A DNA stretch of 9,190 nucleotides from Candidatus Woesearchaeota archaeon (GCA_013331125.1 DUGW01000046.1:1-9190); one strand, 5' to 3'. Positions 1 through 6,551 are shown, counted from the stretch's first letter. Numbers and translations: made by a program. The notes: generated from the sequence alone by a model not told the origin.

Positions 1-741
1 GGATTTGAGTATGTCCACTGCGCATATGTTTGCGCCTACTGCCTGTGCTGTCTTCACTGCGAGCTCTTTTGTCTTGAAGTCGAGCTCTGTCTTTGTCCCT
101 TTTCCGCCGGCATGGATGTTCGCTCTTTTCTCTGCCTCTTCTGCCTGTCTCTTCATGGCAGCTATCACTTTGTCTCCTACCACGAGGGCTCTCATGTCTG
201 TCCCTCCGGTCTCCAAGGATTTCTGGATTATCACCGGTTGGTTGAGTGCGCTCATCGCGTCGAGTATGCTCTTTGCTGATGAGTAGCTGTCTGCGAACAT
301 GACACCTTTTCCCTGGGTCCCTGACGGGAATTTCATGACTATCGGGTATGATACCTTCTCGAGGAGTTTCTGTGCCCCTGAAGGGTTCGCTGATATGTAT
401 GTCTCTGGCATCGGTATGTTGTGCTGCTGTAGTGCCAGGTGTGTCAATAGTTTGTCATGTCCGAACAGGAATGCCTGTGGTGCAAACGGCAGGTATGTCT
501 CGTTCTGCAGCACTGACGCTATGCTGTTGAGTATCTGCAGGTACCTGAATGATCCTTTTAGATATATGCAGTCGTATTTTTCCAGGGGTTTTCCGTTGAC
601 CAGGACCTTGGGTTTCTTCCCTCCCAGGTCGACTTCAAGGTCTTTGAGGTTTATGTGTTCTGCGTCCTCGAAGTATTTCTTCATAGCTTCGTACGTCCAG
701 TTGGAACTCACGCTCCCTAGTGATATCAGTGCTGCTTTCAT
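1..741 (-). CDS. rimK: RimK-type ATP-grasp glutamate ligase (C-terminus cut by window edge)
   Basis: The reverse strand reads 247 codons without a stop from an ATG at 741 to the left edge. The protein begins MKAALISLGS and has the RimK/alpha-L-glutamate ligase layout: a short N-terminal domain (about 1-95), then the ATP-grasp fold. Visible motifs are MKFPSGTQGKGV (136-147, lysine and glycine-rich ATP-binding loop), DMRALVVGDKVIAAMKRQ (182-199), RANIHAGG (206-213) and AVDILKS at the edge, where family members read GVDIL. Family members are usually about 290-300 residues, so roughly the last 50, with the metal-binding E-x-N, lie outside. The family joins glutamate by ATP-driven amide bonds to ribosomal protein S6, or in archaea to cofactors (MptN, CofF) or to LysW (LysX-like); which applies here cannot be told. 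An AGGGG ribosome site lies about 7 nt upstream. It is the third gene of the lysS operon, 29 bp after the protease gene. Confidence 0.88.
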   Translation of the reverse strand, partial: MKAALISLGSVSSNWTYEAMKKYFEDAEHINLKDLEVDLGGKKPKVLVNGKPLEKYDCIYLKGSFRYLQILNSIASVLQNETYLPFAPQAFLFGHDKLLTHLALQQHNIPMPETYISANPSGAQKLLEKVSYPIVMKFPSGTQGKGVMFADSYSSAKSILDAMSALNQPVIIQKSLETGGTDMRALVVGDKVIAAMKRQAEEAEKRANIHAGGKGTKTELDFKTKELAVKTAQAVGANICAVDILKS

Positions 742-770
742 CTTTTCCCCTGAAAATGTTTTATGATGAT

Positions 771-1160
771 CTACTTAGGTACCTCTTTGACTGGGTCTAT
801 GAGGAATCCTTTGAGTATGTTCTGTCCTACAAGCACAGGGTATTTCATGTCTGCCCTGTCTGCTATCGTGAATTCTGTCTTGACTTCCTTGTCTGCGAGG
901 AGTACGGTCGCCTTGACTACCGGCCTCAGTGATCTTCCGCTTGCTGATTTGACTATCTTTGTCTTCAGTATCGGTCCTAGTTCCAGGTCTGCTGCCAGCC
1001 TTACGTCTATGCTTGATTTGGTGGCTCCTGTGTCTATCCTTCCGAGCACTTCTTTTCTCTTGCCTGTCGGGCCTACCATCGTCAGCCTTTCCACCAGTCC
1101 TATGACTGTCTTCTTGTTGTATTTTATCACTATGTTTTTCTTGTCGCCCATCAGGAACAT
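771..1160 (-). CDS. Retropepsin-like protease of the RimK-associated 'ATP-dependent zinc protease' family
   Basis: This 129-residue protein belongs by pattern to the PF05618/COG4067 family, annotated 'ATP-dependent zinc protease' although its fold and D-T-G-A motif are those of retropepsin-type aspartic proteases. The catalytic motif is RIDTGATKSSID (41-52, Asp43). The family's C-terminal signature is also present, as VLVGQNILKGFLIDP (about 109-123). It has no signal peptide or membrane segment, so it is probably cytoplasmic and would act as a homodimer, as single-Asp retropepsins do. The bacterial member RimB is paired with RimK and cleaves or limits its glutamate products; the downstream neighbour here is a RimK homologue, which supports the same pairing. 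The ATG is only 1 nt after the lysS stop codon, so translation is probably coupled. A GAGAGG ribosome site lies in the end of lysS. A second in-frame ATG at 1151 has no such site. Confidence 0.85.
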   Translation of the reverse strand: MFLMGDKKNIVIKYNKKTVIGLVERLTMVGPTGKRKEVLGRIDTGATKSSIDVRLAADLELGPILKTKIVKSASGRSLRPVVKATVLLADKEVKTEFTIADRADMKYPVLVGQNILKGFLIDPVKEVPK

Positions 1161-1161
1161 T

Positions 1162-2784
1162 TTATTTGCCTCTCGCTTTGCTTTTCTCTCTATTCTCTTT
1201 TTCTGTCTTCCCTTTTTTCTTGTCTTCTGTAGGTGTCAGGCTCTTCTTCATCTCTTCTTTGATCCTCTCGTCCTGCTCTTCGACTGTCATCTCTTCTGTT
1301 GTGGGCTTCATCGTGGGGAACAGTATGACGTCCCTTATCGATTCTGCGCCCAGTAATATGATCGCCATCCTGTCGACTCCGAATCCCAGTCCTCCTGCCG
1401 GTGGCATGCCGTATTCTATCGCCTGCACGAAGTCCTCATCCATCGGGTGTGCCTCTTCTGCTCCTCCTCTCAGCTCTGCTGCCTGTTCCTCAAGCAGTTT
1501 TCTCTGGAGCAGCGGGTCGTTCAGCTCTGAGTATGCGTTGCATATCTCTGCTCCCAGGCAATAGCTCTCGAACCTCTCGATGAGTTCTGGGTTTCCCCTC
1601 TTTACCTTGCACAGTGGTGTGCTCTCTTTCGGTTGGTCTATGATATGCACTGGCTGTATCAGCTTCTCCTCGCATAGGTCTTCGAACAGCAGCTGTATTG
1701 CCAATCCTTTTGTGAATGTGCCTTCGTATTCTATATTATAGTTGGTGAGCAGCTGCCTTAGCCCTTCTTCGTCGACTCCTTCGACATCCACTCCTGCGAG
1801 CTCTTTGAGGCACTGTTCCATCGTCTTCCTTGGCCATGGTGCCTTGAAGTCCAGCTCCACCTCTTCCTCTTTGTACATCCTTTTTACCTTGGTGGTGCCG
1901 TGCAGACTCATGGCTAGGTGTTCTACCATCTTCTCGAATATCTCCATGACTCTCTCATAGTCTACATAAGCATGATAGAATTCAAGCATCGTGAATTCTG
2001 GGTTGTGTGTCGCGTCGACCCCTTCGTTCCTGAAGTTCTTGCATATCGTGAATACCTTCTCGAATCCTCCGACCAGCAGCCTCTTCAGGTATAGCTCTGG
2101 CGAGATTGACATGTACATCTTCATGTCCCATGCATTGATGTGGGTCACGAATGGTCTTGCATTCGCCCCTCCGTATATCGTCTGCAATGCAGGTGTCTCG
2201 ACCTCTATGAATCCGAGGTCGTCGAAGTACTGTCTTATGTGTCTGAGCATCAGGCTCCTTTTCAGGAATGTGTCCTTGACTTCCTGGTTCATTATCAGGT
2301 CCAGGTATCTCTTCCTATACCTCAGCTCCTTGTCTTTTATGCCGTGGTATTTCTCAGGCATCGGTCTGAGTGTCTTTGTCAGCAGTGTATATTCTTCTGC
2401 GTACACTGACACTTCCCCGGTCTTTGTCGCGAATATGTGTCCCTTGATCCCCACGATGTCTCCCAGGTCGCACTTCTTCAGGATGTTGTATGCCCCTTCT
2501 CCGACATCGTCTTTCCTTATGTATATCTGGATCTTTCCTGTCTGGTCCTGTATGTGCATGAATGTGGCTTTTCCCATCCCTCTGAGCTGCATTATCCTTC
2601 CTGCGACTGCTACCTTGTGGTCTGTCTGCTGTTCTGCTGCCAGTCCGGAATGCTTTGCAAGTATGTCTGCTGCGTGGTCTGTATGGTCAAAAGAATAAGG
2701 ATATGGTTCTACTCCCATCTCTCTTAGTGCATTTAGTTTGTCTATCCGGTCCTTGACCAGTCTGTTTTCTTCTTCCAACCCCAT
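1162..2784 (-). CDS. lysS: Lysyl-tRNA synthetase, class II
   Basis: Charges tRNA-Lys with lysine in the cytoplasm. The 540-residue protein shows the full class II LysRS order: an N-terminal OB-fold anticodon-binding domain (about 58-135), then the catalytic domain with motif 1 (GFIEVETPALQ, about 201-211), motif 2 (FRNEGVDATHNPEFTMLEFY, about 251-270) and motif 3 (GGLGFGVDRMAIILLG, about 464-479). The family is usually about 490-510 long; the excess is a Lys/Glu-rich, probably unstructured tail of about 35 residues. Many archaea use the unrelated class I enzyme, so the class II form is informative; Nanoarchaeum is a known class II case. A GTG two codons upstream (2790) is open, but I choose the ATG at 2784. 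The TATA box at 2808-2815 puts the transcript start near 2785, which makes the gene leaderless and leaves the GTG outside the message. It is first in an operon with the protease and rimK. Confidence 0.96.
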   Translation of the reverse strand: MGLEEENRLVKDRIDKLNALREMGVEPYPYSFDHTDHAADILAKHSGLAAEQQTDHKVAVAGRIMQLRGMGKATFMHIQDQTGKIQIYIRKDDVGEGAYNILKKCDLGDIVGIKGHIFATKTGEVSVYAEEYTLLTKTLRPMPEKYHGIKDKELRYRKRYLDLIMNQEVKDTFLKRSLMLRHIRQYFDDLGFIEVETPALQTIYGGANARPFVTHINAWDMKMYMSISPELYLKRLLVGGFEKVFTICKNFRNEGVDATHNPEFTMLEFYHAYVDYERVMEIFEKMVEHLAMSLHGTTKVKRMYKEEEVELDFKAPWPRKTMEQCLKELAGVDVEGVDEEGLRQLLTNYNIEYEGTFTKGLAIQLLFEDLCEEKLIQPVHIIDQPKESTPLCKVKRGNPELIERFESYCLGAEICNAYSELNDPLLQRKLLEEQAAELRGGAEEAHPMDEDFVQAIEYGMPPAGGLGFGVDRMAIILLGAESIRDVILFPTMKPTTEEMTVEEQDERIKEEMKKSLTPTEDKKKGKTEKENREKSKARGK

Positions 2785-2807
2785 GGACACCCAAAATATC
2801 GACTCGT

Positions 2808-2815
2808 TTTATAAA
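2808..2815 (-). promoter_or_regulatory. TATA box of the lysS operon
   Basis: TTTATAAA on the minus strand is preceded by an A-rich, BRE-like stretch (ACAAAACC). Its centre is about 27 nt upstream of the lysS ATG, so the message would start at or next to the start codon (leaderless). Confidence 0.7.
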
Positions 2816-2832
2816 GGTTTTGTTTGGGATTG

Positions 2833-2868
2833 TTAGTTAAGAAAAAGAAATCAAAAGATTAAAACGTT
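2833..2868 (-). terminator. T-rich terminator after the lipoprotein gene
   Basis: On the minus strand the sequence just after the TAA at 2869-2871 has several T runs (TTTT, TTTTGATTTC, TTTTTC) and no hairpin, as is usual for archaeal intrinsic termination. It sits immediately upstream of the lysS promoter. Confidence 0.5.
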
Positions 2869-3162
2869 TTATATCTCGAAATCTAGATCCTTGTCCAGCG
2901 CGTCCAGCTCTGCAGTGTTGAAGTCTTCATCAAGGCTGTCGACCTCTGCGAGGTCTGCCTCGAGGTCTGTGACCTGTGTCTCTGCAGTCTGTGTTGCTGT
3001 GCTGTCAGTGACTGTTGTCTTCATGCCTGCATCAGCTGTCTTCTCTGAAGGCGCGACTGATGGTTGCTTTATCGGTTTGACCGGTACCCTCTTTGTGCAT
3101 CCGGCCATCATCACCAATGTCAGCAATGCGACGATAAGGATCAATGCGATGACTTTTCTCAT
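2869..3162 (-). CDS. Small acidic membrane-anchored lipoprotein
   Basis: This 97-residue protein has no recognised domain. Residues 1-21 form a lipoprotein-type signal peptide: MRK, then a long hydrophobic stretch, then MMAGC with Cys22 as the probable lipid-attachment residue. The lipobox has Met rather than Leu at -3, so lipid anchoring is likely but not certain. The mature part starts basic and Pro-rich (TKRVPVKPIKQP), passes through a Thr/Ser/Ala-rich linker and ends in a strongly acidic segment with repeated L-D/E patterns (about 67-97). It would sit on the outer face of the membrane. The start is fixed by an AAGGAGGT ribosome site 8 nt before the ATG. It has its own promoter and lies between lysS and a secreted acidic protein gene on the same strand. 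No function can be assigned. Confidence 0.85.
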   Translation of the reverse strand: MRKVIALILIVALLTLVMMAGCTKRVPVKPIKQPSVAPSEKTADAGMKTTVTDSTATQTAETQVTDLEADLAEVDSLDEDFNTAELDALDKDLDFEI

Positions 3163-3170
3163 GATGATTT

Positions 3171-3178
3171 ACCTCCTT
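3171..3178 (-). promoter_or_regulatory. Ribosome binding site of the lipoprotein gene
   Basis: AAGGAGGT, a near-full Shine-Dalgarno match, lies 8 nt upstream of the ATG at 3162 and fixes the start. Confidence 0.8.
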
Positions 3179-3220
3179 CGGTGTTGTCCTTGCTCTATAC
3201 TGCGACAAGCAACTTATCGC

Positions 3221-3236
3221 TTATAAGTCTTTCCTT
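3221..3236 (-). promoter_or_regulatory. BRE/TATA promoter of the lipoprotein gene
   Basis: The minus strand reads AGGAAAGACTTATAAG: a purine-rich BRE followed by a TATA box. The predicted transcript start is near 3198, giving a leader of about 35 nt that includes the ribosome site. The same 16-nt element, with one difference, drives the coiled-coil gene at 6528. Confidence 0.65.
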
Positions 3237-3242
3237 CATCTT

Positions 3243-3269
3243 CTCTTTCACAAAGAAAGAAAAAAAGTT
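3243..3269 (-). terminator. T-tract terminator after the acidic secreted protein gene
   Basis: On the minus strand a run of seven T's followed by CTTTCTTTG lies about 10 nt past the TAA of the 447-residue protein gene, with no hairpin. It directly precedes the promoter of the lipoprotein gene. Confidence 0.6.
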
Positions 3270-3279
3270 GGATTTGGGC

Positions 3280-4623
3280 TTAGGCGCCCTCCTCCTCGCT
3301 GTCTTCATCAGATTCGTCTTCTTCATCGTCATCATCCTCTTCTTCATCATCTTCTGAAGTCTCGTTCCCATCGTCTTCAGTGTCGTCCTCAGATTCGGTC
3401 TCTGTCTCGTTCTCTTCCTCGACTTCCTCCTCCTCTTCGACCTCTACTTCCTCTTCTTCGTCATCTGACTGGCTGTCATCTGCGACCTCAAGGCTTCCCT
3501 TGTTCATTTTTCTGATCTCCTGGACTGCTTCCCTGAGCAGGCCTTTGGCTTCCTTGAGTGATTCCTGTGCCTCTTTCATGAGGGTATGCACTTCTTTGGC
3601 TGCCTCGTCGACCTCGCCTGGTGTGTTCGCGCCCTTCCAGAGTTCCTTCGCCTTGTTGTATTTGTCTGCTGCTTCGTCGAGCTTTGCACTGAAGTCATCA
3701 AGTATGCTGTCCAGCGCTGTGACGTCTGCTCCTTTCTCAGCCAGCTTGTCGCGTACATTGGCGAATCTCTCCTCGAGTTTCTCGGTCTTCAGTATTATGT
3801 TTCCGAGCCTTGCTCCTGCAAGCCTGCCGATGGCTTTCTTGAGGTGCAATTTTGTCGCCTGCCATGCCTCGCGGATGGTCTTTGCTGCATCGTTGATCTC
3901 TTCTTTTGTGGCATCCTCGCCGAGGTTCTCTATCTTCTCCTTGGCTGCTGTGACCTCTGCTATCTTCGCGTCAAGTTTTGCGACAAGGTCAGTCCTCTCT
4001 TCGTCTGAGAGGTCTTCTGAACTCTCTACCTTTGCCTTGACCCTCTCGAGCTCTTTGAGCACCAGGTCTGCGCTTTTCAGTAGATGTGGCTGTGCCTGCT
4101 CCTTGAGGCGCTCTCTCTTCTGGTCGCACTCTGTGCTCTCTGCGCCTTTGCACTTGTTCCACTCGTCTTTTGCCTTGACAAAGTTCTGTCTCTGCTCTTT
4201 GTACATATCTTTGGCCTTTGCGTATCGCTCTTTGGCCTGTTGATACATCTCTCTTGCTCTTGCGAAATCCTCTTTCGCTTTCTGTATCATAGGCTTGACT
4301 GGTCTTTCATTGAATCTCTTCAGCCTCTCCTGCTGGAGCTGCTTGAGCCTCAATGCGCCTGCCCTTACCTGGCGTGCATCCTGTCTGAGGTCTCTTGCTT
4401 CGCCCCTGACTTCACGTACCTGCTCCCTTGCCTGGTACAATGCAGGTCTTGGTGGTGTGGCGATAGGCTCTGCTACAGGCATGTCTGCATCGCTGTCATC
4501 CTCCATCATATCCTCAGAATCAGTGTTTTCCTGTCCGTACTGGGCTCCCTGTGCGAATGCCAGCGGCACTGCGCTTATCATCAGGATGGCCATGACGAAC
4601 AATGTCATCAGTTTCTTGTTCAT
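3280..4623 (-). CDS. Secreted helical protein with extreme acidic C-terminal tail
   Basis: This 447-residue protein matches no family I recognise. Residues 1-24 are a signal peptide (MNKKLMTLFV to AFA, cleavage before Gln25). An acidic linker (about 31-53) is followed by a long, highly charged alpha-helical region (about 61-385) rich in Ala, Lys, Arg, Glu and Gln, probably coiled coil or helical bundle. The mature protein has only two cysteines, Cys158 and Cys166, close enough for a disulphide. From about 391 to the end it is almost pure Asp/Glu, with two N-glycosylation sequons (NET at 405 and 420). No C-terminal membrane anchor is seen, so it is released or held at the surface by contacts. 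The frame extends upstream to 4734, but GGAGGT 7 nt before the ATG at 4623 and the signal peptide right after it settle the start. The leader is long and structured. Confidence 0.88.
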   Translation of the reverse strand: MNKKLMTLFVMAILMISAVPLAFAQGAQYGQENTDSEDMMEDDSDADMPVAEPIATPPRPALYQAREQVREVRGEARDLRQDARQVRAGALRLKQLQQERLKRFNERPVKPMIQKAKEDFARAREMYQQAKERYAKAKDMYKEQRQNFVKAKDEWNKCKGAESTECDQKRERLKEQAQPHLLKSADLVLKELERVKAKVESSEDLSDEERTDLVAKLDAKIAEVTAAKEKIENLGEDATKEEINDAAKTIREAWQATKLHLKKAIGRLAGARLGNIILKTEKLEERFANVRDKLAEKGADVTALDSILDDFSAKLDEAADKYNKAKELWKGANTPGEVDEAAKEVHTLMKEAQESLKEAKGLLREAVQEIRKMNKGSLEVADDSQSDDEEEEVEVEEEEEVEEENETETESEDDTEDDGNETSEDDEEEDDDDEEDESDEDSEEEGA

Positions 4624-4630
4624 CTTTTCT

Positions 4631-4636
4631 ACCTCC
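4631..4636 (-). promoter_or_regulatory. Ribosome binding site deciding the start at 4623
   Basis: GGAGGT lies 7 nt upstream of the ATG at 4623. It rules out the longer in-frame reading that begins at 4734. Confidence 0.85.
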
Positions 4637-4658
4637 GTGTCTTTTTTTTGTATTATTG

Positions 4659-4676
4659 TGTTGATTTTTGTCAACA
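4659..4676 (-). promoter_or_regulatory. Small leader hairpin with A-rich loop
   Basis: TGTTGA and TCAACA form a perfect 6-bp stem. On the transcript the loop is CAAAAA. It lies in the leader between the GC-rich hairpin and the ribosome site. An analogous CAAC/GTTG hairpin with an A6 loop occurs in the leader of the gene at 7741. Confidence 0.45.
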
Positions 4677-4695
4677 TGATATAATGATCATAAAA

Positions 4696-4730
4696 CGGAA
4701 TCCTGGGCCAGTTGCCCGGCCCTGATTCCG
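4696..4730 (-). promoter_or_regulatory. GC-rich two-segment leader hairpin
   Basis: The lower stem CGGAATC/GATTCCG (7 bp) and upper stem GGGCC/GGCCC (5 bp) are separated by a 1x2 internal loop; the apical loop is 8 nt. It falls near the 5' end of the predicted leader (start about 4742) of the acidic secreted protein gene. No T run follows on either strand, so it is not a terminator of the simple kind. It resembles the hairpins at 7794-7819 and 8867-8897 in shape, not in sequence. Confidence 0.55.
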
Positions 4731-4764
4731 GCAAAACAACACACTATGTATGTTGGAATCGGTA

Positions 4765-4772
4765 TTTATAAA
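4765..4772 (-). promoter_or_regulatory. TATA box of the acidic secreted protein gene
   Basis: TTTATAAA on the minus strand, in the context CTTTATAAATAC, predicts a transcript start near 4742 and so a leader of about 119 nt containing two hairpins and the ribosome site. Confidence 0.6.
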
Positions 4773-4844
4773 GATACTTTCAAGGAACCTTTACAAGAAG
4801 CCCAAAAAATGGTCCTAAAGCTTTACGAAACTTTATATGCTCTC

Positions 4845-4855
4845 AGATAATATCT
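4845..4855. repeat. 11-bp palindrome, possible operator
   Basis: AGATA-A-TATCT is a perfect inverted repeat around a central A in the divergent promoter region. Its centre is about 30 bp from a second palindrome (TAAAGCTTTA, 4816-4825). It could be a regulator site; no direct evidence. Confidence 0.3.
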
Positions 4856-4915
4856 ATTATGCTTAATATCTCCCCTATGCCGTTTATCTTGGTCATTTGC
4901 CCCTTTGCATCTTGC

Positions 4916-4931
4916 GATATGTTTTTATATC
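4916..4931 (+). promoter_or_regulatory. TATA box of the membrane regulator gene inside an inverted repeat
   Basis: GATAT-gttttt-ATATC is a 5-bp inverted repeat with a 6-nt spacer that encloses the TATA box TTTTTATAT (4922-4930). The predicted transcript start is about 4953, next to the ATG at 4954, so the gene is probably leaderless. A weak GGAG lies 8 nt before the ATG but would be outside such a message. Overlap with the TATA box would suit self-repression. Confidence 0.5.
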
Positions 4932-4953
4932 AATATATGCTGGAGCCTCTGTT

Positions 4954-5763
4954 ATGAGAGTCATACCATTGTTTGCCATCCTTTTGCTTGTTATCTTCTC
5001 AGCTTCAGCCATGGCAGCCACTCTCCACGGCACTGTCTATGATGATGAGCTTAACGAGCTCAATGATGTTGTTGTTGAGGTCAATTCCACCCCTCAGCAG
5101 CGTTATGTCTCCAAGGATGGCAGCTACACTTTCAACCTACTTCCAGGGACCTATTCTATCACTGCGCGTTACAACAAGGATGATATCTACTCTTACAGTT
5201 CTGAAGATGCTGTCACGATAACTGATGATGGTGATTTTGTCTTCGACCTCTTCCTCTTCGCTGACCTTGATGAGGCCATCGAGCTGATTGAGGATTCTGA
5301 GGATATCAGCATAAACGGCGAGACCGAGGACATGGTCCCTTCGCAGCAGCGCAATATCGGTGTCACTGCTGTGGTCACTGCTTTTGTGATCCTCATGGCT
5401 GTCCTTGTCTATGCCTATTATTGGCGGAAGAAGAAGGAGCGCGAGGAGGCGAAAGAGATCGACCGTGTAGCGAGGACTGCGAAGCAGCGTGCCAGGGAGC
5501 ATCCTCCTGACAAGAAGGTGAAGAAGGTCCTTGAGGAGCTTGAGCTCAAGGAGAAGGTCGAGAAGGAACAGCACTTGGCCACAGAGACCCAGATAATACT
5601 GGACATCCTGAAGAAGGAAGGTGGACGCTCGACCCAGAAGGAGATACGCAAGTACATCCCTCTCAGTGAGGCCAAGATATCATTGATGATCGCAGAGCTC
5701 GAGTCCCAGGGCAAGATAAAGAAGGTCAAGAAAGGAAGGGGCAATATAATAATACTGAACTGA
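4954..5763 (+). CDS. Membrane-anchored winged-helix regulator (COG2512-like)
   Basis: This 269-residue one-component membrane regulator starts with a signal peptide (1-21, ...SASAMA). An extracytoplasmic beta-sandwich of the carboxypeptidase-regulatory/PEGA type follows (about 22-75; note LHGTVYDDELNELNDVVVEV and the turn LLPGTYSITARY). After an acidic stretch comes one membrane span (about 135-157), a basic stop-transfer segment (RKKKEREEAKE), a charged helical linker and a C-terminal winged helix (about 212-269) with the recognition-helix region LSEAKISLMIAELESQGKI and wing KKVKKGRGNIIIL. This is the layout of archaeal 'predicted membrane-associated transcriptional regulators'. The topology puts the sensor outside and the DNA-binding part inside. 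A TTG 57 bp upstream is also open, but the signal peptide and TATA position favour the ATG at 4954. It is divergent from the secreted acidic protein gene. Target and ligand are unknown. Confidence 0.85.
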   Translation: MRVIPLFAILLLVIFSASAMAATLHGTVYDDELNELNDVVVEVNSTPQQRYVSKDGSYTFNLLPGTYSITARYNKDDIYSYSSEDAVTITDDGDFVFDLFLFADLDEAIELIEDSEDISINGETEDMVPSQQRNIGVTAVVTAFVILMAVLVYAYYWRKKKEREEAKEIDRVARTAKQRAREHPPDKKVKKVLEELELKEKVEKEQHLATETQIILDILKKEGGRSTQKEIRKYIPLSEAKISLMIAELESQGKIKKVKKGRGNIIILN

Positions 5764-5778
5764 TTCTCTTTGTTTTGC

Positions 5779-6528
5779 TTAAGCAGCCAGTTTCTTCTCC
5801 CTCTGCAGCAGCAGTTTCTCTGTCTTTGCCTTGTCGAGTCCGTAGCTTATCAGTTCGTCAAGCATCCTCATCTCTTCGACGACTGCTGCGTAGAAGCTCT
5901 TCAGGTGCATCGCTGCCCTTTCCAGCTCGATGCTGCTTACGTGGTATTCCATGTTTGCCTGTTCGAGATGATGTCTCTGTGTGTGTATGTTCTTTATTAT
6001 GGCCTGGACCTCGAGTCTCTGTCTTGTGTCCATGTCCATGACCCCTTTCTGGTAATGCAGTCCTACCATCTTTCTCCTGTGGTCTATCTCTATGTGGAAG
6101 TCCTTGAACAGTTCGTCCATCGTCTCGTCTGTGAGAAGTTCCTGCAGTCTCTTGAATGCGTCCATGACTATTGTGTGCTTCACAAGGTCATTCTTAGCTG
6201 TCTCCTGGAACAGTTCTATCATGTGCTTCGCTATCTTGAGTTTCTTGTGTGCCAGCCTGTCTTCTTTCTTTGCCAGTGCCTGTTCTAGCGCCCTTATCTT
6301 CGCTTCGACATGGCCTACCTCTTTCAGTTGCGATGGTCCTTTCACCTTCAGCCCTTCAAGTAGGTGTTGTTCTTTCTCCAGAAGTCTCTCAAGTTTCTTG
6401 TGCGCTGCATCCAGCCTTCTTTTGGCCACTGCCGCCCTCTTGAGATATATAGACCCTGCGATGATTAGCGCAGCGACTCCAAGCACTCCGCCGATGGATC
6501 CTCCGATGATCATTCCTAGTGTTGCCAT
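5779..6528 (-). CDS. Membrane-anchored coiled-coil protein, unknown function
   Basis: This 249-residue protein belongs to no family I can name. One N-terminal membrane span (about 5-28) contains a glycine-zipper pattern (IIGGSIGGVLG), suggesting that the helices pack together in the membrane. A basic turn (YLKRAAVAKRR) follows, then a long soluble part, mostly helical and coiled coil (about 35-100 and 185-249), with a middle section (about 101-180) rich in His and Met. By the positive-inside rule the soluble part is probably cytoplasmic. There is no Cys and no catalytic motif. The TATA box puts the transcript start at about 6529, so the gene is leaderless and the ATG at 6528 is the start; no good ribosome site is present. 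It converges on the membrane regulator gene with 15 bp between stops and follows the DUF5667-like gene on the same strand. Confidence 0.82.
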   Translation of the reverse strand: MATLGMIIGGSIGGVLGVAALIIAGSIYLKRAAVAKRRLDAAHKKLERLLEKEQHLLEGLKVKGPSQLKEVGHVEAKIRALEQALAKKEDRLAHKKLKIAKHMIELFQETAKNDLVKHTIVMDAFKRLQELLTDETMDELFKDFHIEIDHRRKMVGLHYQKGVMDMDTRQRLEVQAIIKNIHTQRHHLEQANMEYHVSSIELERAAMHLKSFYAAVVEEMRMLDELISYGLDKAKTEKLLLQREKKLAA

Positions 6529-6551
6529 TGAAGGTATCCTGGCCTGATTAT

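Larger units (their letters stand above)
4624..4953. other. Divergent intergenic region (330 bp)
   Basis: No gene is seen here. It holds the leader and TATA box of the minus-strand secreted protein gene (4624-4772), two palindromes (TAAAGCTTTA at 4816-4825; AGATA-A-TATCT at 4845-4855), another TATA-like site (CTTTATATGC, 4831-4840) readable on either strand, and the TATA box of the plus-strand regulator gene at 4922-4930. Confidence 0.6.

Noticed and set aside
763..1356. Hydrophobic plus-strand frame over the protease and lysS ends
   Set aside because: It overlaps two well-recognised minus-strand genes and has no family pattern of its own.
2785..2790. GTG start of lysS two codons upstream
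   Set aside because: The TATA position places the transcript start at about 2785, so this codon would lie outside the message.
3391..3460. The Glu-rich tail as the substrate of the neighbouring RimK homologue
   Set aside because: The tail is gene-encoded and the protein is exported, whereas RimK and RimB act in the cytoplasm; nothing beyond proximity links them.
3380..4243. Long Ser-rich plus-strand reading frame of 287 codons
   Set aside because: It is the complement of the Glu/Lys/Ala-rich secreted protein gene; the Ser-rich, low-complexity translation is typical of such a shadow. The minus-strand frame has a signal peptide and ribosome site.
4696..4730. GC-rich hairpin as a hairpin-type terminator
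   Set aside because: No T run follows on either strand, and it lies between a TATA box and its start codon. The same reasoning applies to 7794-7819 and 8867-8897.
4624..4734. N-terminal extension of the acidic secreted protein (start at 4734)
   Set aside because: It would put 37 residues before an obvious signal peptide and translate through the leader hairpin; GGAGGT before the ATG at 4623 is decisive.
4897..4953. TTG start giving a longer membrane regulator
   Set aside because: The added residues span the TATA box, and the signal peptide begins naturally at the ATG at 4954.
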